Shown: positions 35,070 to 47,477, numbered from the stretch's first letter. The stretch: DNA of 64,000 bases from Dendrocalamus latiflorus (GCA_017311315.1 CM029666.1:1003941-1067940), one strand, 5' to 3'. The notes: generated from the sequence alone by a model not told the origin. Made by a program: numbers and translations.

Positions 35070-38000
35070 TTGTGACCGTCCCTTGTTTCTTTGGCCCATT
35101 CTTTCCTCCATTCAATATTGTCGTGTACATATTGATTCAAATTCTGTACATGTAGCAGTAACCATTAATTGGTGTTCTTGAGAAGATTATCATAAGAAAT
35201 TTCATGTGTTGCCTTTCTATTCCATCAGCAAAAATAGGATTCCCGTTCCTTCCAGTTTTGTGCTCTGTCAGTCGGCTCTGAAAATGTGGAGTTCCTTTGA
35301 TGCAATCTAATTCATGGAAATAATGAATGATGATTTATTCTGTTCTGAGTTCGGGGATCTTACTATTGTCCATGTGTTCAGTTACACAGAATTGAAGGTG
35401 GAGATCAACTTCCAGTTTGATGTTTCTGTTTATTAAAAAAAACGCACGCACCAGAAAGTATGAATCCAAATTCGGAACTATTGAAAGTTTCTGCATTACT
35501 TGGAAACCAATCGTGTCCATCAGTTGTTGACATCTCTATCTTTAGGGGGGAGTAGGTGTTCAGAGTTACGGATGGTGCGCTGCTGTTGGCATGTGAATTG
35601 CATTATTTTGTCAGCGTAGCAGCAGTGTGCCTGTTGTGTGCTGTGAGCCCATTGCTGCTGAGCCTGCCCTGATTGATATGGCTGGGTAATTCAGGCGTTT
35701 ATCGCTGTCTCTAGTGTTGGTCGTGGATGCTGCTGAATGCGTTCATGTTCAGTACTGCCCGATGTGTGAGTCTGACTGTCTTAAAAGTGCGAAAATCTGT
35801 CCCTCCACGCAGGAAGGGCTATGCAAAGATTCTTATTGTTTGCTCCATTGCTCAGTGTCAACTGTCAAATCAAATCGTTTACACCTGCACAAAGAGAATT
35901 CCGGTCACTCCAAATCAATCAAAAGGTGGAAAGGAAGGCAGCATATATGTGCCCATGGTTAGTTTCTTCGGGGTTAAAAAAGTGAAGTCCATGTCATGCA
36001 TCTCTACATTGCTTGTTTGTTTCTTGCCCAATGCTAGTTAACTTCGAAACTATTACTTCACCCTTTTTTTTTTCCCAGAGAAAGATAAACGGAAACGGAA
36101 ACGCCTCCTGGGCTCCATCCCACTAAGGCGGAGGTGGACACGCAGCCAGCCCACTTCGAGGGCCCAGCCATTTCTGATACGGCCCACAGGTGCGGCCCAA
36201 GTGAGGTACCCAGCTCCCGGTATTCATCGATGGATGGGCAGGGCAAAAGCCACACCGAGCTCGCCCTCACAATCAAAACCAGAACATTTTCTGATGAAAC
36301 TGAAGCCGAAAAATAGTAGTGAATGATGCCTCATTGATCGGGGAGAGGTACGGACCGATTTGCTTATACGGTCCTCCTTATTAACAGAAAAAAGAGTAGC
36401 TATCTGTTACTGTATTCTCTCTCTCTCTCTCTCTCTCTCTCGGATATGTATTCTCGTAATGCAATGACTTCACGCATCATCACCAGTAAGTAGGGAGCAC
36501 TAGCATTTGGTTTTGTTTAATCTTGTGGGAGCGTGCCTTAGCGTTACAGTCTAGGTCAGCTCAGTCCGCATGTGTCGGCAGAGTCGAGATGCCGCAAGTT
36601 TTTGCGGGATCAATCGATGGCAAAATGTAAGCACAAGGATTTGTTAAATGGAGTATTACTAACAACAATAGTTTCAACGCTCAACCACATGGACTAGCTA
36701 GCTCATGGTGTTGAAGTATAAGTAAATTGTCTGTCTTTTTTATCAGTTTAAATTGAGTTACATGCACCAATCAGTTTACCTAAAAGACTAAGTGATGAGA
36801 AAGGACAGATAACTCACTTATGCATCAATACTCTCCTCACGTATAAGCTCCCATAGACTTAATCGAAGCTATAAATTACAACGGCAAGTCGAGCTCAAAC
36901 TTGTGGTGCCCTCGGGACACCGCCATGCCAACCACCGCTAATTCGGCCATGCATTGGATAGCATCGCATTGCTGCTGTTCCAATTGTCATTCTCAGCATA
37001 GCATGCCCTTGCTGGCTGCTAGCATGTGAGGAATCCGGCATGGTTGACAAAGGATTCCCATGGTAGTAGTAGCAGTAGCTATCTCACTTAAGTTATCCTC
37101 ACTGACAAGGCATTTGCATCAACAGTGCAGTAGAGAAAAGCTCGCGTTCATCACCGTGTGACAGATCTTAATTTTCCTTTTTTTTTTTCTGTTGCTGATC
37201 AAGCTCATCATTTGAAGGATGGTGAAATCCTGTACCGCATCTCCTGTTCGTAAAAATGGAACTTTTTTTTATATATAAAAGTAAACTTTGGCCGATTAGT
37301 TAAACACGACGGGAACTTCGACTTTCAGAATGCATTCAGCACGGGTTGTTATTGTTACTAGTGGCTTTCTGAAGCATGCATCAAATAATTAAAGAACAAG
37401 ATTGCTACATCTTGCGGATACAAATTGGAACCAATACTCAGAATTAAAATGCAGAGTTCCCGTGTGTGTAACTTCTTCAGTGTGTCGGTGACTGCTCTTG
37501 CGCGATTTCATCATCAATGACGAAACAAAGGGAAAGAAATTTGCTGGAGATTTCAGAGAGACTTATTTAAGGATGGGGAACTTAAAATTATGCTCACATG
37601 CTTCCCCTACATATATATTGTTCATGCATATGAGTGGCCTCACATAAGCAAATCATGCGCGCGGTGCAATCGGACGTTTTAACAAACGCACGCCGAAGCA
37701 GAAACGTAATAAAGTATTGTGAGCCGACGAAATCAATATGTGCACGATATATAGAGAATGTAGCCAACAACCATCAATATCAATTGTGAGCCTAGATCAA
37801 TTTTCACAAGATTCTGTCCTAGAATGAAGAAGTATTTTAGTCATTCCTTTTATTTTAGTTTTACTGTCCTCAGTTGTGTGTTTTCAATTGTGCCGGATAT
37901 TTACTGTTTATCGTCTGGCACTTGTTTGTTAGCCTGTTTTTTCAGATTGTAACAAACCGTGTAATCTCTTGTATACAGAAAAGCATAGTATAAATACAGA

Positions 38001-39230
38001 GGAGACCCTTGAGGCTCCAATTTGCGCCAAAACATTATTTGTTTTAACTTATGTCTATCTATCTTTATCCATCCCTGAAAACTGAAAACAAGTACAGTTG
38101 ATGCATTCAGACCGTTCACGGGGCTAATCCAGCTAGTAGTAAGTAAGAGTGAGCCTACAACATCCATTTGAAGGAAGCTCATCTCTTCTTTATGGATGTG
38201 TTCTTTTGAACTCTGACTCATAGTTTTTAGTTTAAAATTTTTAATTCTAGCTATTCGCGCGAGAGAGTATGAAGAGGGATAATCGCGTGCGATTTTGACT
38301 TATATAGATGAAGTTGGGATATTATCTACTACAATCGATTTGTAAACACTGTCTTAAAAAGATATTCTATTTAAAAGTTAGTTACTATATAAAGTTAAAC
38401 TATAAATCTAAAAAGAATCCACCTATATCCCTCTCTGCTGACAAACTTGTCCCTTTATTTTTTGCGATTACAGTAAAAACACCACTCGCGTATAAAATAA
38501 AATAAAAATTCTCAGGTGTCTGTTCATTTGTCTTGTGATTGCTTGCTTGCACGCATCTGCTACTGCCTGGATACAAACTGCAAGTCTGCATCGTGTTGAT
38601 GAGTTGGCGTCGCTGGTGACGGGCCAAGAGCAAACCTTAACGTGGGCTTTGTCGCTCGGCATCATGGGCCGCCGGCCCGCTCGTTGGCTTCTTTCTTTCT
38701 TTCCACCCTTTTTCTAGAGCAAACCTGGCATTTTCTTTATTTTATTTTTATCAGCCTGACGGGCAGGAGAAGCAGTCGGGCAAGTGAATTGCACTATAAT
38801 AACTGTTAACTCTACCTATCTTTCTTTGGACAACAAAACTCACGCAATCTCATGTTTAGGCTCCTGTTTAGAATTTTTTTTCAGATTCGTGCGGTAAACC
38901 GAAAATCAAACTATTTTCTGTGAAAAAAAAACAGTGAAATTCCCGCGCTCGTTCAGATGTACAATTTCTACTTATTGATAATTTGAGATATCTCCGTACA
39001 AACAATGCAATGTAAACCGTGTACCAATCGCGAATCAACTTCCACCCTCCATATGCTCTTCCAATCAATCAAATGGACAAATGGAGTACAAAGAAAACTA
39101 TAAACCTTTGATTAATTTTCTTAAAAAGAACCCCAAAAAATGAAAAATGAAAATAAAAAGAAGAAGAGAGAAACGGAACTGCATGCTAGCTACCGCGGAT
39201 GAGTGAGCATTTGCAGCAGCTAGGAGGCGG
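35070..39230. other. PSS1 3' UTR and intergenic stretch
   Basis: The first few hundred bases are probably 3' UTR. Later DNA holds a (CT)n run at 36415-36441 and AT-rich sequence. A frame at 36058-36316 on both strands is not recognised. No gene is supported up to the stop codon of the first GT61 gene. Confidence 0.5.
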
Positions 39231-41598
39231 CTACTCCCTGAGCATTTCCATGGCCTTGAGGAGCACGGGCTCGAAGCGCGCGAGGTCGAGCCTGATGTCC
39301 TGCCTGCCGAGGTAGTACTCCGCCACCTTCCCCCACCCGCTCCGGTGCACCGTTTCCGGGTCCCTCACCGCCGGGTGGTCACGCCCCAGCGTGTCCACGA
39401 GCGTGCTCTCCTCCACGCCGGCCGAGTAGGCCGTGTACTTGAGCCGCATGTCCACCGCCGGGTCGCCGAAGTCCACCTTCCCGATGTGCTCCATCTTCCC
39501 GTACGGCACCACCTGGATGAACACCGCCCCCGTCGGCAGGAACACCGAGTTGGTCAGCCCGGCGCCGTGCACTCCCATCAGCACGTCCGCCGCGTTCACC
39601 TCCCTCGCGAACTCCCCCACGTCCACGTTGAACGGCGGGTCGCCGATCACCACCTCGAACCCCACCCGCTCCGCCAGCCGCACCACGTCCTCCACGTTCA
39701 CCAGCTTCCGCGGGTGCCGCCGCGAGATGATCATCATCCTCGGCTTCCTGGTCTTGTCGTCGTCGGCGGCAAGCCTGATCGGCGCGTCGCGCGGCAGGGA
39801 GAAGGTCTCGCGGAGGAACTTGGTGAACTCCGGCATGGAGTGGCCGACGGGCTCGCGCGCCGGGTCGATGCTGAACTCCTTGTGCATGCGGATGCCGACC
39901 ACCGCGCGCGGGTAGCACCTCACCCGGTCGTCCTTGTCCATGTCGACGATGTCGTACCGGGAAAGCCGACCCAGTATTTTCTTGTACTTGCCGACGTACC
40001 ACGGCTGGATGTTCTCCACCACCAGCTGCACCTCGCCGTCGAACCGCCGCGTCTGGAGGTACAGCGGGATCATGATGTCGCTGAAGTCGTGCCAGTAGTT
40101 GCCCGTCAGCCCGCCCATGGCGAACACCAGCGCCGGGACGGCCGACCTCACCGCGCACGCCGGGGCGTCGGCCGCGGTGGCCAGCTCCTTCACCTTGACC
40201 TCCTTGAGGCCGCCCATGTGCTTCCGGGAGTAGGGCAGGATGCGCCATTCCTGCGGGTTGGGGTTGCTGCCGCCGGCCTCGATGGAGGGCGGGACGACGA
40301 CGGAGTGCGCGGAGCCGTGGATGCGCACGTCGCCGTCGATGTCGCAGACGTCGGAGGCCCAGGGGCCTTGGATGTCGCACGCCGGCTTCTTGGCAGGAGC
40401 ACTCTCCTCTGCTATTACGCTGCTACTGGTATCTGCATGCATGGGAGGCTCTCATATAACGTGAAATTTGCACCAAACACGTCTCTACTCTGTACTACTA
40501 CTGCCTTTCCATTTCTGAAAAGTCCGCTCGGTTGGGCTGAAAGGCTGTGGCTTATAGCTGAAATTATATTGTAGCGACTGAAATTTCAGTATAGCTGAAG
40601 GTAGCTTATTTAACGTAATTAAATTTAAAAATAGGAAAAATATGCTAGCTCATCACGGACAACGCAAACGAATACGAGAAAAAAGAACCGGCAAAAAAAC
40701 TCAAAAAAGCTAAAAGTTCAAAAAAAAGATGAAATTTATAAATAATAAAAAAATAAGGCAGAAGTCGAAAGCTGAAACGAGGGGAGATGTGGATTTGCAG
40801 GTAGTAGGCAAGTACCAATGGGCTCATGGTCTTCAACAGGTGGGGTCTTCTCTTCTACCTGTGCATGCTCTGCCTCGTGTGCTTCCTCCTCTGCTCCATG
40901 CAAGAGAGCACATACATGAAGAGAAAAAATCAGTCTAATTCTCTGCTGGATCAATAAGGGAAATTCTATTTATTCTCGTAAAAAGAAGAAAATTCAATAG
41001 TGAGGGGGAAATGGTCAGGTGCACAGGTTAATTTACCTATGACAGGGAGTTGCTTCCTCTTCTCTTCCACGGTCGGGGTGCTCGGCGAGGGGCGCGCCGG
41101 CGATGGCCCCCGAATAGCTGCGATTTTTTAGATGAATCAGTATCAATACAGAAAGTCTGTCACGGAGAAAGGAAGCTGGAATTTGGGTTCTGAATGGTGA
41201 TTGATGCCCTGATTATGTAGTTCTGTACCATTAGACATGCAACAACAAGCAAAAACATGATGAGAACTCTAAAGGAACTTTGCATGTTTTGACCTAGTCT
41301 TTGATTCACAAGTCAGAACTAGAAAAGGATGCAGAGCTAAAATAATCACGCGAGAATTCAGGTAAACTCGCAACCTCCGAGCTGAATTATGCTTCCTTGC
41401 ATGCAAAAACCATCTAAGAGAAATTCAATCATCCAACATGAATCAAAGCTCACCGTTTGGCGCTGCGATCACAAACTGCTCGGACACCGTGAAGTAGGTG
41501 AGCAGAACCAGGAAGAAGCCAAGCAAGAAGCCTACGCCGAGATACTTCTGAGCAGCACCTCTCAAGCTCTTCATGAGCTTCCCATGATCACCTCCCAT
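39231..41598 (-). CDS. Family 61 glycosyltransferase A (xylan arabinosyl/xylosyltransferase-like)
   Basis: Exons on the minus strand are 41454-41598, 41037-41117, 40816-40890 and 39231-40432, joined in frame to 500 aa with GT-AG introns. Exon 1 encodes a short basic cytosolic end (LMKSLRGAAQKY) and one membrane anchor at about residues 20-38 (GVGFLLGFFLVLLTYFTV), a type II Golgi layout. Exons 2-3 and the start of exon 4 form a charged Pro/Glu-rich stem. The catalytic domain follows with GNYWHDFSD (211-219), RCYPRAVVGIRMHKEFSID, SRRHPRKLVNVEDVV and GVHGAGLTN (387-395), all typical of GT61. Grass members add arabinose, xylose or related side chains to xylan; donor and linkage cannot be told here. 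A GA-rich leader precedes the ATG, and intron 3 holds a MITE. The last exon is very GC-rich, which opens a spurious long plus-strand frame. Confidence 0.94.
40523..40785 (-). mobile_element. MITE in intron 3 of GT61 gene A
   Basis: The segment runs from CCGCTCGGTTGGGCTGAAAG to GAAAGCTGAAACGAGG, with ends that are loosely inverted. A clearly related copy in opposite orientation lies at 47868-48131, sharing ATGCTAGCTCATCA, CGCAAACGAATACG and AAAAAGAACCGGCAAAAAA. It fills most of the 383-base intron. Confidence 0.8.
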
Positions 41599-41599
41599 C

Positions 41600-41660
41600 T
41601 CTGCCCTCCTCTCTCTCTCTCTCTCTCTCTCTCCCTCCCTCTCTCTCCGTCTGCTTGTGA
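41600..41660 (-). promoter_or_regulatory. GA-repeat leader of GT61 gene A
   Basis: Minus-strand GAGAGA repeats of about 45 bases lie directly before the start codon at 41596-41598. GT61 gene B has a shorter GA-rich tract in the same place (47085-47110). Such tracts are common in grass 5' leaders; regulatory effect is not shown. Confidence 0.45.
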
Positions 41661-42094
41661 TTTGTGAATCCTTCCTCCTCCTCGCTGCAGTTTCTGTCTT
41701 TCTTGTGATGAATATTGGGTGTGCGCGTATGCAGGTATCCTAGAGACACCAACTCTCTGACACGGGAGAACCTTCCAATGGACCGGTTCTTGACGATGGC
41801 CTTTGCTCTCCTCAGGAGTCAGGAGAGGACTATTGGAATATGCCCTGGTTTGACATGTTATAGAACAGTTTGGTACAAGGATTTTTAAAATCTTTGTGTT
41901 GGTTGTATGAACATGATTGGGTAGGAGGTGGCATAGGAGGAAAAGAAAATTAGGGCATCATTCTGTGGGGTGGTAGATCCAGCTCGGTCAAATGCGTGGA
42001 ATATTTGATCGGAATTCGGATGTTTCTGTAGAGAACTAACTCATGAGTTGTCAGGGTATACCATTGTGGGCCCCACCACCTGCCTTTAGGGTAA

Positions 42095-42525
42095 AAAGTG
42101 GATACGGATTATCTGGTTACCGTATTCAATAGGATGCGAATATGGTATAGATTTTCCTATTCGATTAATAATTTCTATCCTATTCATATTCGAATTCGTA
42201 TAAAAATATAGATGCGAATATGGTATGAACTTTTACTATCTGAAATATTATTTTATCCGGACTATCCGTATCCATATTCGTATTCGATGAAGCAATATGC
42301 ATATTTTATTACAATATAACTAATTAGTTAGACAAGTTTTTTTAATTGAATGTGAATTCATGTTTTTTAGGTGAAGTAAATGAATTAGAATGATTAAGCA
42401 TGTTTGTACGAGGATAAAATATCATTAATATCTATGAGGATATCTGAGTCTGACCGAATTGAGTAGATATTTTATTTGAATTCGTATCTGACATTTGTCT
42501 GATCCGTATTCGTATCCGACATTTG
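42095..42525. repeat. Dispersed hAT-like repeat, long copy
   Basis: Starts GTGGATACGGATTATCTGG and is the inverse of the unit at 16190-16292 for its first ~85 bases. It continues through CCGTATCCATATTCG and TCCGTATTCGTATCCG variants. It stops abruptly at the gene fragment beginning 42531. Confidence 0.55.
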
Positions 42526-42531
42526 CGCAGG

Positions 42532-42657
42532 GAGTGGGAGGCTCGTGAGGAGGAGCGCGAGAAAAAGTATGAATTGGTGGCTAAGGCCAGGGCCACCAGC
42601 GAGGACTACAACGCCAAGCTCGAGAAGAAGGACAAATGGCCACGTTCCATGCAGTAG
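42532..42657 (+). pseudogene. Terminal exon-like fragment encoding a charged coiled coil
   Basis: A frame of 41 codons plus TAG follows an acceptor-like GCGCAG. The peptide (EWEAREEEREKKYELVAKAR, then ATSEDYNAKLEKKDKW) is charged and helical, and much more GC-rich than its surroundings. It resembles coiled-coil tails of plant transposon-associated or Myb/SANT-like proteins, but I cannot assign a family. It starts exactly where the AT-rich repeat ends, so it may be a captured or truncated piece. Confidence 0.4.
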
Positions 42658-43139
42658 TTCGACCTTCTTTGTTTATATGTTCCATATATTTCTAATTCCC
42701 TAAAGGCATGCGTGTATCATCCTTGGTTAGTTAGCCTACGTGCCATATAACCTCCTTGTTAGATTAACTATTGTGTTATTTTCCTTATGCCATTTTTCTG
42801 AAGTTATCTTCTGTGTATGAATTCCCTCTTGCATCGCAATATCTCTTACCTTCCTACTTACAAATCATTGCTAGTTCAATCATCCTCATAAAATTCTTCA
42901 GAAGCTTATAGCAATATAACAATATACAATGATCACAAAATGTTATTGTAAGTCTAATAGATTTCATATCATTCATAATCTACGAAAATCACAAACGGAC
43001 CGATCGACATTTTCTACCCTTTTATTTAAAAAAACAACCTACAAATAAGATTTACTAAATGCATTACCTATAAAAATTGATATTTACTCCCCTACAATTA
43101 TTTCCATTGGCTTGATAAAATAAAATTATTATTATTTTA
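42658..43139. other. AT-rich intergenic stretch
   Basis: No coding frame or recognised element. It separates the coiled-coil fragment from the tandem repeat downstream of GT61 gene B. Confidence 0.4.
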
Positions 43140-43345
43140 AATCACTTAATCGTGGGACGACTAGGGCTAAGTCGCTCAACCAAACTAAGCGACTACGCAC
43201 TAGTTGCCCAATGGTTGGACAACATGGGTAAGTCGCTCAACAGTTGGACGATTTGGTATTTGTCGCTCAACCGTTAGGCTACTTGGCCGCTTGTTGCTCA
43301 ACGGTTGGACAACTTGCTCATATCGCCCAACCGTGGGGCGACAGA
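43140..43345. repeat. Minisatellite with GTCGCTCAACCGTTGG unit
   Basis: About five to six diverged copies of a unit of roughly 35 bases containing TCGCTCAACNGTTGGACNACTTG. It lies about 420 bases beyond the stop codon of GT61 gene B. Confidence 0.75.
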
Positions 43346-43759
43346 TGACATTTCTATAAAATAAAAAAACACGGGTGTAATATTATAATTCAAAATAAAA
43401 AATAGATTATTTAAAAATACACAAAAAGGCCGTGTACGATATTATGCTAGTATCCACATGGAAGCCAGCTAATTAACCGGAATGGGAAAGATCGAACGAG
43501 AAGACCAAATCAAACAAACTTAATCATTCTAGTAAATCAACCATTAAGCCAGCAATGCTCCTCCTATGCTCCACCAAGGGGAGAGAAAAATGCGTCGATT
43601 ATGTACCAAATAACGAAGGAATGGGTTGAGGCGGGCAGGCGTTCTTCGTCCTGTGTTCACAGGATCCGTACGGTCATCTTTTGGTGCCGGCGCAGAGTAG
43701 AATTAAGCCCTTCCTCTTGGCAATGGCCGATATTGCCATCCCTCCCTGGGGCCGTCGTC

Positions 43760-46700
43760 CTATTGCTGCCGGAGATGCTCGAGCGCCTGCGTGAGCGTGC
43801 GCGCGAAGCGGTTGACGTCGATGCGCACGTCCTGCTTCCCGAGGTAGTACTCGGCGACCTTGTCCCAGCCGCTCCGGTGCACGGACTCGGGGTCCTTGAT
43901 GACGGGGTGCTCCGGCCCGAGCATCTCCAGCAGCGTGCTCTCCTCTGCGGCGATGCTGTACTCGAGGTACCTCAAACCCATGTCCGCCACCGGGTCGCCG
44001 AAGTCCACCTTCGCCATGCGCTCCAGCTTCCCGTACGGCACCACCTGGATCACCACCGCGTTTGCCGGCAGGAACACCGCGTTCGTCAGCCCCGCCCCGT
44101 GCACGCCCAGCAGCACGTCGAACGAGTTCACCGTCCGGGCGAACTCCTCCACCCGCACGTCGAACTTCGGTTCCATCACAACCGCCTCGAACCCCACCGT
44201 CTCCGCCGCCTGCACGATCTCCGCCACGTTCACGAACTTGCGGTAGTGGCCCCGGTGGATCAGCAGCAGCCGCGGCTTCTTGTCCGGGTTCTGCTTGAGG
44301 CTGACGGGCGCGGAGCGTGGCAGCGCGTAGGTCTCGCGCAGGAACCCGATGAAGTCGACCATGGAGAGGCCACCGGGAGCCAACTGCGGCTCGATGCTGA
44401 GCTCCTTGTGCATGCGCAGCCCGACGGTGACGTGCGGGAAGCACCGGATTTGCCTGTCGCGGTTCAGGTCGACGGCGTCGTACTTTGACAGCCGCCGCAC
44501 GATGGCCTCGTACTTGCCGAGCCACCACGGCTGGATGTTGCTGATCAGGAACTGGACCTCGCCACCATACTGCCGCGACGCCACGAACAGCGGCACCAGC
44601 ACGTCGCTGAAGTCGTGCCAGTAGTTGCCGACCAGGCCGCCGAGCGCGAACACGATGGCCGGCACGTTGTGCGTGACCGTGCACGGCGGGGGCGCGGGCT
44701 GGTTCTGCGGGGAGGCGAGCTGCGTCACGGTGACCTCCTGGATGCCGGACATGCTCCTGCGCGAGTACGGCCGGATCTTCCACTCCCGGCGCTCCGACCA
44801 GCTCGTCGGGACCAGTGTCACCGAGAGAGCTGTGCCGTTGGTCCGTACGTCGCCGTCGACGTCGCAGGTGTCCGAGAAGGGGCCGTCCCTATTGCACACC
44901 ACCTTGCCGTTCTCTGTCGCACACGAAAGGACAATATTCACTTTGGTTAATTTTATTGGAAAGTGCTAAGGAGCACTTGAGTATAGAGCACTCAGATTTT
45001 GGGATATTGAATATCCTCTAGACCTTTCTCAAAAAAAAAAAAAACTAATCTAAGCCATTGGATCTCCATCCAACGGATCCCCTATACAACCCCCACTCTA
45101 GAAAAATATGAGTTCTCCGATCCGAATCTAGAGTGTTGGATAGAGATCCAACACCTAAAAAATCTGAGTGCTCTCAACCCTGAATAATACTCGAGTGTTC
45201 AGTAGACACCACCAATTTTATCAGTTACTAGTAAGTTGCACATGCGTTGCAACGAAGTACCACAAGAGGGTGATACGTATCAGCAAACATAATCCAAAAC
45301 TGTACCATGAATATCAATTTTATCATATACACATACTGCGAAACATATATGTACAAGCATGTCCATATTTAGTAGTGGATGTTGTTAATCCTATAATAAA
45401 TTCACATATTCTTCTAGAATGACATGATACAGTAAAATACAAGACAAGAGGGCTATCGTGAGAACCAATTATCCCATAGTCCTAGACAGCCTAGTCCCCA
45501 AACTATATTTTAAGTATTCCATTGTACATAACAATATGGAACAGTTCCTATAAAGATTTATAGGTAAGTTTTAGTCCATAGAGCTTCTCCCATGCAGATA
45601 ACAACCTAGACACTTTACATAGACCGCTGTTGTGAAAATAAAAGGAAAGCAATTTCAAAGTGAATAGGAGAAGGTAACAAGGTAAATTAATGTTTGTATA
45701 AATTAGAATGGTTATACCCATTTCAAATTCAGGCACGGGGAGAACCGAGCACCTAAAAGGCTTAAAACATCAGTGCTAGCAGTAATCAGTACACGAAGAG
45801 AGACAGAATATGTTGGTTTCTATGAAATATATGTCAGGCTAGTCCAACTAATGCAAAGGATCATTTCTTATCTTATGCCACAAGGCTCCAACCCAATAGG
45901 GGAGTAAATACCATCACAATTAAACGTGCTCCAGATCCTGACTACCACTCAAAACAATCCTGAATTTATATGGGCCCGAGTGTCAAGTGGTGTGAACAAA
46001 TATTTTCTGAACATCATGTTAATGCACAAATTTGCACGAATGATTTTTGAAAGAAAGAAAGAAAACAATGAATGTGCGTCCAGGTAATCGAATCAAGATA
46101 TCTATTCTGAATATAAACTGCTGGCAGCAACACGAGCAACGATATATTTTGTTTTGGGGAAGAAATATTTGGACATACCAAGCGGTTTGGCCACTGTTTC
46201 GTCTTTTCTGGGGGACTTCTCCGTCGGGACGGCACCGGACGTGTCCTGGTGGCTCTCTTTTGGCTGCCACTCGGCCTGCTCGCTCTTCTCGCCCTCTGCA
46301 TTTGGCAATGCAACACCTCCCTTTCAATTTCATTCCTCCGTTCACGTGAAATGATTCATTCATCAAACGGAGCCAATCCCGATTGCAGAGATCGATCGAC
46401 CGATGTAATAGTTACTACAAGATATCGAATTGCTTGGACAGGAGCAGTTTATTACTCGTATTTACCTGATTGCTGCTGCTGCTTCTCCTCTTCTTGATAG
46501 TAATTGGCAAAGGTGTCCTTTTGATGACCGGAAGCTTCAGGTCTTTCCTCCATCTTCTCCTCTCCTCGATCCTCTTGCATTCCTACTAGTTTACCATGAT
46601 CCGATCGAACCATATTAAATATCTATCACGCGGGGGACATCGTAAACACGGCTCACTCTTTCCGACATTTTGACTTGGATTTCAGATTCTTCGTAATCAA

Positions 46701-47065
46701 ATACGCAAAAAAAAAAAAACCCCGATCAAAATGACAGGAATCCTCACCTGTTTCAGTGGGAGCCTTGATCACCTCCTTATCCGCAATCTTGGGCGCCGTC
46801 GTAGTCACAGCTGCAGATTATACAAGGAAGAACCAAGAACCGATCAGCTCTCATGGCACCAGCTGATGAAAGAAAATTGAAGCACAGATGGATCGAAACA
46901 AGTTGGCTTGAAAGACTGATTACCGTTGGGGTCGCTCATTGCAAACTGCTGCGAGACGATGAGGTAGGTGAGGAGCACGAGGAGGAAGCCGACGACGAAG
47001 CCGACGTTGAGGTACCTCCGCGCCCAGCTCTTGAGGCTCTTCCCCGGCTTCACCTCGCTGCCCAT
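43760..47065 (-). CDS. Family 61 glycosyltransferase B (xylan arabinosyl/xylosyltransferase-like)
   Basis: Minus-strand exons are 46924-47065, 46748-46810, 46466-46573, 46179-46295 and 43760-44913, joined in frame to 527 aa with GT-AG introns. Exon 1 gives a basic N-terminus (KSLKSWARRYLN) and one anchor (VGFVVGFLLVLLTYLIV), as in gene A. Exons 2-4 encode a hydrophilic stem of about 96 residues rich in Glu, Lys and Gln. The catalytic domain has GNYWHDFSD (239-247), RCFPHVTVGLRMHKELSIEP, HRGHYRKFVNVAEIV and GVHGAGLTN (413-421). It ends in HLRQQ. It is a tandem paralogue of the gene at 39231-41598, in the same orientation about 2.2 kb upstream in transcription. The 1.27 kb intron 4 has absorbed a MITE and a Helitron-like end. 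Role: probably xylan side-chain addition in the Golgi. No broken residue is seen. Confidence 0.94.
44965..45215. mobile_element. MITE-like repeat in intron 4 of GT61 gene B
   Basis: Inverted pairs include AGCACTCAGATTTTGGG with AAAATCTGAGTGCTC, and GGATCTCCATCCAACGG with TTGGATAGAGATCCAAC. The GATCTCCATCCAACGGATCC phrase is shared, in reverse, with the MITEs at 10146-10374 and 11057-11274, so the families are related. Confidence 0.6.
45228..45460 (-). mobile_element. Helitron-like 3' terminus, copy 2
   Basis: Same end as at 2654: minus-strand CTAG followed by T, with CGTTGCAACGCATGTGCAAC just inside, in which TTGCA and TGCAA can pair. It lies within intron 4 of GT61 gene B. The 5' end is not seen. 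Confidence 0.45.
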
Positions 47066-47477
47066 CTCTTCTGCTTAATTCTGCTTCCCCCCTCTCTCTC
47101 TGCCTCTCTGTACTGTTCACGTGTATATACTCGTACTGGAGTATTATTCTGCTGGAACCAGCTGATGGATTGGATTGTTCAAGGTTTTGGGGAGTTCGAG
47201 AATTGCACCAAGCTGTCCTCTTCTCTCCTTTTTCTTGCTTGTTTACATGGGAGAAAGAGAGGGAGATAGACAGAGATGGAAAGAGAGGAGAGGTCGTGTG
47301 GTACTTGGCTTCGTCCAAGCTGCTCGCTTTCTTGCATTTGTAGCCATTGTTCTTTTTGTATCCATCTGATAGGGCGCCTCTTTCATCGCATTTCCACCAC
47401 TTTACATGTCAGAAGTTCCATTCGTGGCCTCTCTGAATTATCTCATCTGTTGGGCTCGTGCGTGGTTCCCATTAGGC
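47066..47477 (-). promoter_or_regulatory. Upstream region of GT61 gene B
   Basis: Sequence before the start codon contains a GA-rich tract in minus-strand sense (47085-47110) and purine-rich runs at 47235-47295. No TATA box stands out convincingly. The promoter is inferred from position. Confidence 0.35.

Noticed and set aside
39345..40574. A 409-codon plus-strand open frame
   Set aside because: It is the antisense of the GC-rich last exon of GT61 gene A. Its His/Arg/Val-rich translation has no domain, whereas the minus strand has clear GT61 motifs and splice sites.
43601..44488. A 295-codon plus-strand open frame
   Set aside because: Antisense of the last exon of GT61 gene B; low-complexity translation.
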